Source: Kalmusia sp. IMI 367209 (lineage: Eukaryota; Ascomycota; Dothideomycetes; Pleosporales; Didymosphaeriaceae). From it: a stretch of 64,000 nucleotides of DNA. The stretch covers positions 1,550,001 to 1,614,000 of the forward strand of contig JAPEUQ010000001.1 in assembly GCA_027946365.1 (NCBI GenBank), read 5' to 3'. The position numbers were made by a program, and so were the translations under genes. The first letter of the stretch is position 1. Each line of letters begins with the position of its first letter. Shown here piece by piece: positions 59,705 through 64,000 of the stretch. The notes beneath the pieces were generated by a model. It saw nothing but the letters and a program-made list of their open reading frames with translations, was not told the DNA's origin and searched no databases.

Positions 59705-61831
59705 CTAGGATGCGACTTCGAGGCCCATATCCCAAAACCCTCTCTCCATCTATACTCGGTTAGCCCACCGTGCCGATGACATCTCAATATTCAAAACACT
59801 CACATTTGTCGCGTGTATAAAGATCTGTGCGAGTTCATCTATCCTTGAGACCGATTGCTTTGTTGCATATGTCTCGATAAGGTCTGGCACGTTAGCTCGC
59901 GATTGCCACGCCATCATACTTCACGTACCCCGTCCAACCTCCATCGCTTGGGCATAGTCGTCCGCCACGTATGTTTCGACCCACTTCCAGTACTTGCTTC
60001 CTTCTCGCACCGTTTTTGTGTCATTATATAATCGCTGGGCGATGATGCCGTATCCGATCAAGCAAGGTAGCAGAGCAATTTGGAGTGCAATCCAGTCTTC
60101 CGATTGTCCGATGTCTAGGACGTATCTCAAAGATGTCAGCAAGGTAGTATGAGATGATGAGTAGAGTTTTACCTTGTGTATGCGGTGCATGCTAGCAGGT
60201 TGTCAGTAAATCTCTATTAGATGTTTGTAATAGGGCTCACCTTGATCTTCTTCTTGTTGCTCGAGATCTTCGGGTGTCAGTCCGTAGTCTTTGCAGAAGT
60301 CAATGTGGAGTTTGATCTCCTCTTGTAGATGCAGGACTTGTTGTGCAGACTGTTATCGATCAGGAAAGTTCAGAACTCTATGATCGTACTTACACGGCCA
60401 ATGTCAGTCATTGACTTCGATTTATACGAAGCTAGTGCATTCGCTCTTGCAAAATGTATCTGCCAGGGATCAGCCACCTTTACTGCCCGAATTCACCTTT
60501 ACTCACCAAGAAAAGGTAGTCTTGAATTAAATAATGCTTGAAGTTCTCGACAGGTAACGTTCCATCGGCCATCCGCTGCACAAAATCATGGCTAGCGGGC
60601 AATATTTAGCGAATGTTACCTCCATGCGCGGTTCGAGCCACTCACTGTGTGTACCTTTCCCATGGCTCTTGAACGTCTTCGCGATCAAGCAGATAGTCGA
60701 TAAAACCTCCTCTACTTCATGTCAGCACCAGTTCTCGATCTACAACCCCGGGACTTACGGAGCAAACGGCAACGTGTATGTCGAATGGAAATGATTAATT
60801 GGACCGCTGCCACTTCCCATATTGACACTCGTCTTGATCCCTGCCTCAATGTAAAGATTCGCCTTTCTAACAGCGCCTTTCATGTCCATCCCCAAAGCGA
60901 GATTGCATGCAATCGCAGCTATGCTGTTAGTCAAAAATGCGCCTCAAAGTAATGTTCCGGACCTTACAAGCAAGTGAACACCCCGTCCCATGTGTATTCC
61001 GACTCTTCAAATACTTTGTCTCCATGACTGTTACATCATCATCATTTCCCAACAAGACGTTGAGTACAACATGTTTCTCTGCTTCATCTTTCGACACAAG
61101 CCTTCCTTTGGTCATGGGTAGATGCCCACCCTTGACAAGCACATATTTAGGTCCAAGCCCCTGAATCGTTTTCGCCAGGCTAATGATATCGTCAATGTTT
61201 TCAGGAGACTTGAAAGGCTTGTTGGCGATTTTGAGGAGAAGCTCTGCTTCTGGGAGATTTGGGGTTAGGAGAGTTGTGAGAGGAAGAAGTGACTCGATAA
61301 GGGTAGAAACAGCGTCGGTGGGGAGAAGAGCAGAGCCGCTTGTTGATACCATAACCTCGGAAGCGTCAGATCTACTTATTTCGTTGTTCGGATGGACTGA
61401 CCGGATCAACAACGGAAGTGTCCACGTTGTGCCTACGGAAGGCATCGGCAACGACCTGGATTGCATCTGTCGATGCGAGCATACCTAGAACAAAGTCAGC
61501 TTATCGACATCTACACATACAATTCAATCGTACTTGCCAGTTTTGACAACATCGACGCCGATGTCCTCAATACAGGCATCAATCTGCTTCTTCAAAAACG
61601 GCGGTGGCGTGTGGTGAATGTCTTGGACGCCCAGAGTATTCTGAGCCGTTAGTGCAGTTGTGGCTGTCATTGCATAGCAGCCATGCGCCGCAATGACCTT
61701 CTGGTCTGCTTCTAGGCCGCTGCCGTGTCCAGGTTAGCGAGCATCTTTCGGCTTGGTGGGTATTGCAAGGGTGCATACGCTCCGCCCGAGCTATCGGAGC
61801 CGGCAATAACTAGTATCCGTTTTGCAGACAT
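59705..61831 (-). CDS. THI20: THI20-type HMP(-P) kinase with TenA (thiaminase II) domain
   Basis: Bifunctional thiamine-pathway enzyme, 510 residues: N-terminal ThiD kinase (HMP and HMP-phosphate to HMP-pyrophosphate) and C-terminal TenA thiaminase II/salvage domain. Thirteen exons: 61779..61831, 61538..61719, 61402..61484, 60968..61355, 60759..60918, 60646..60711, 60507..60591, 60394..60459, 60241..60349, 60173..60191, 59929..60125, 59804..59883, 59705..59749. Introns are 44-59 nt; that at 61485..61537 has a GC donor. Kinase motifs: ILVIAGSDSSGGAGLEAD, QNTLGV, VVDPVMVSTSG, and NTHGTGCSLASAIACNLA. TenA motifs: FVQRMADGTLPVENFKHYL, HFARANALASY, ALLPCLIGYG with the likely catalytic Cys, and the C-terminal ERGFWDMGL. 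The domain order equals that of yeast Thi20/21. Very confident. Confidence 0.95.
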
Positions 61832-62181
61832 GCAGCAATGAGCAATGGAGGTATTACTGGGGACATGGTTTGGGGGTTCTGGAAATGTTCTTCATGCGCC
61901 CCGCTAGCGGGGATCTAGCGAGGCCAACGTCATCTCAATGCAGGTCTCATAAGCGGAGGAGGATAAGCCAAGAACACTTGATAGCGAACTTTGATTCAAA
62001 ATGTGAGAATACCATGTCTCTAGTTCAATTGTCTAAGCAAGTTGTAAAATTGGTGATTCCTTTGAACACATTCTCATCATCGAAGCATGATTACACATCA
62101 TACCAGTCAAGACGGCACCCCTTGCAACGGCTTCAACCCCGTAGCGGTATTTTGAAGCGAGTTTACCAAATCGAGAGTTGT
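61832..62181. other. Intergenic: THI20 promoter, F-box/LRR gene 3' flank
   Basis: 350 bases. I looked for a TPP-riboswitch-like core and did not see one. Confidence 0.5.
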
Positions 62182-64000
62182 TTAATCCGAGTCTCCCTCA
62201 AATGCCGAAATATATGGATCTGTACAATAATGATCAGCCTTGATCGAACGACGTCATATTACACGCAAAACGTACCTCTCCATGGTGTATACTCCAATAT
62301 GCCTCCCACCTTTTCTGTCAGCATCTCTTTAAGAAGACCAACTTCATCGTCTAGGAGGAGCGCTTCAGGATCAGCCATATCTATCATAATGCGAATCCCG
62401 TGGTTGCCCGGGCCTAGCCGCTGGATGAAATCGGCCAAGCCATTCATGGTAAATTTCGAGATACCCGCCAATACTATGCTTCGAAGATTGCGGAGGTTGC
62501 CAATAGGGTCCAGAAGGCCATCAGTGAGTTCCAGGCCGCTAACGTAGAGTTCTTCCAACTGGCTCAGACTGTTGACCATGCCGACAAGGTGCCCTTCTTG
62601 GAAAACTTCTTGTAAAAGCAGACGAAGGACCTGCATCTTCGTGAGTTGCTTAAGAGAGTCGACGATCGTGTCAACATCGTCTCGGAACATGCCGTCGGTA
62701 TCGCCACTAAGTGACAAGTACGTGAGAGAGTCCTTTTGATGCACGAGCGCCTGATGGAATTGACGGCTATCTTTCAAAACGTATGAATCGATCTCGAGTG
62801 ATCGTAGCCGGATCTTGTGTTCTAGGAGCAATGGTGTGACAATCGTAGAAGCAGAGAGCAGGTTTCCAAAATTAATACGGTGTAGTTTGTCGCAGCTTCG
62901 AAGCCAGTTGATTACTTCCAAGAAGACATCATTTTGTGTCTCCTCAAGAACAACAGTTCCGTGGACATCCTCGATCCGCACCTCTTCGAGGGCAGTGCAG
63001 CCAGCCAGTAACGACAGATGTGGAAGCGATTCATTCGAGACAAAAATCCTGCGAGAGAAGGTGTGATTAGCACATGTTCACGAAGCACTCATTACTTTAG
63101 CTTCACTCACCACAAATTCTTCAGCGACTGACTGTGAGCACTAAGTGAAAGAAATGACTCCGCAGCGGCGCCAACGTCATTGAGTATGTTCAGCTTTTCC
63201 AACGTGTTCGGTCGTAACGCTGACAAGAACTTAGCGAACTTATGGTCCCTATCTTCGCCGAGCCAGTGGAATATCATCAATGAATTAAAATTGGGACAGT
63301 GTTGGTGGATGCTAGCCGCCACAAGCTCATCCTCAAGAGCGCTACCATCCCACAGCTCGAGTTCTTGAAGGCGTGGGACTCTGGGTGCCCACTGGATTAG
63401 AGCCGTGGACGACAGTTGCCCGCTAATCGTCTCGAGCATGGGCGTGTGTTGAGTGACAACCTCTCCGATTGCGTTGACAATCAACTTGACGTTCAGTCGC
63501 TCGTACTCTTTTCCATTTGCTCGTTTAATCTTGTCAATCTTGTGGAAAGTTTTGAGGGGCCCCTTGAAGAACTGCTTTGATATCTTTCCCGTAAATTGCT
63601 CGTCCTCAAGCAGATTTTCGAGATCACGGAAATCAAGTGCTCTGATGTACCGGCAATAGGGGAATAAAGTCGCGTCCAAAGCCGAGGCGATGATCGATTT
63701 CCACAAGATGCTAAAAATTGGAGTTTTGTTAGAAGATTCACTCATGCACGGGAGGCATTGCAGATGTTCTCAGCGTACGTACGACCATTTCTGCACTATC
63801 AAGAGCCTCATGGATCGCTGAAATGCGAGGTCATCTTGATCGGCCCCACGGATAGGAGCCTTGTGATGAGCACTGCCAAGCATGTTAACGAACGTTGTCG
63901 AGGTGACACAGCATGGTCACGTACCGATAGAGATGGGTCAACGCGGGTACAGCAAGACTCCGGGAAACGCAGGCGCAGTTGAACAACGCGCCAAACTGCT
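62182..64000 (-). CDS. F-box/LRR-like fungal protein (3' part, runs off the window)
   Basis: Partial gene on the minus strand; the 5' end is beyond 64000. Visible exons: 63925..64000, 63783..63872, 63111..63710, 62276..63048, 62182..62219, joining in phase over introns of 52, 72, 62 and 56 nt. The first visible exon reads FNCACVSRSLAVPALTHLYR, typical for the end of an F-box-like helix run. Next is IVQKWSILWKSIIAS...YCRYIRALDFRDLENLLED, then leucine-rich units (LQELELWD, LEKLNILND, LRSLEIDSYVL, LRNLRSIVLAG). It stops with EGDSD-TAA at 62182. This family of F-box/LRR proteins is large in filamentous fungi, with diverse or unknown roles, mostly substrate adaptors of SCF ubiquitin ligases. The F-box itself would lie outside the window. 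Function unknown. Confidence 0.8.

Noticed and set aside
61832..62181. Possible TPP riboswitch upstream of THI20
   Set aside because: The conserved core strings were not found on the transcribed strand.

Overview
The window is nuclear DNA from a filamentous ascomycete. The gene content (CON7, a fungal rhodopsin-fold membrane protein, a Zn2Cys6 regulator, ERG25, a THI20-type thiamine enzyme) together with many short introns (mostly 44-70 nt, often with CTAAC/CTGAC-type branch sites) points to Pezizomycotina. A dothideomycete is my guess, not something the sequence proves. I rebuilt gene models by joining exons in phase, so introns and starts are inferred from splice signals and family alignment, without transcript data.

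Layout. 0-8 kb, all on the minus strand: 5' part of PAF1, ERG25 (C-4 methylsterol oxidase), ARP8 (INO80 actin-related protein), then a six-exon NCS1 permease. 8.0-8.9 kb: a divergent promoter with nine GATA-factor motifs. 8.9-11.1 kb, plus strand: one 723-residue protein fusing a biuret-hydrolase-like isochorismatase domain to an allophanate-hydrolase-like amidase domain. 11.1-20.0 kb: an almost gene-free stretch, AT-richer at first and GC/CT-rich near CON7. 20.0-21.6 kb: CON7. 21.6-24.8 kb: no convincing gene. 24.8-28.4 kb: a mitochondrial PPR-type protein and RTF2. 30.3-32.9 kb: a short-chain dehydrogenase and an Hva1-TUDOR protein with an apparent frameshift. 33.8-40.5 kb: an MCT-type MFS transporter, a Zn2Cys6 regulator and a D-arabinose dehydrogenase-like AKR. 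40.6-50.2 kb: an accessory-looking group of P450, rhodopsin-fold protein, P450 and DHA2 MFS transporter. 51.1-56.0 kb: a small conserved-looking protein, then betaine-aldehyde dehydrogenase and choline oxidase transcribed divergently (choline to glycine betaine). 56.8-64 kb: DBP2 helicase with a long internal intron, a 13-exon THI20, and the 3' part of an F-box/LRR-type gene running off the end.

How genes work together. The best candidate system is the NCS1 permease plus isochorismatase-amidase fusion at 6.1-11.1 kb: uptake and two-step hydrolysis of biuret, or a related ureido compound, by one polypeptide, probably under nitrogen (AreA/NIT2) control. The choline oxidase/BADH pair is a second complete pathway. 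The P450-MFS group has no visible backbone enzyme.
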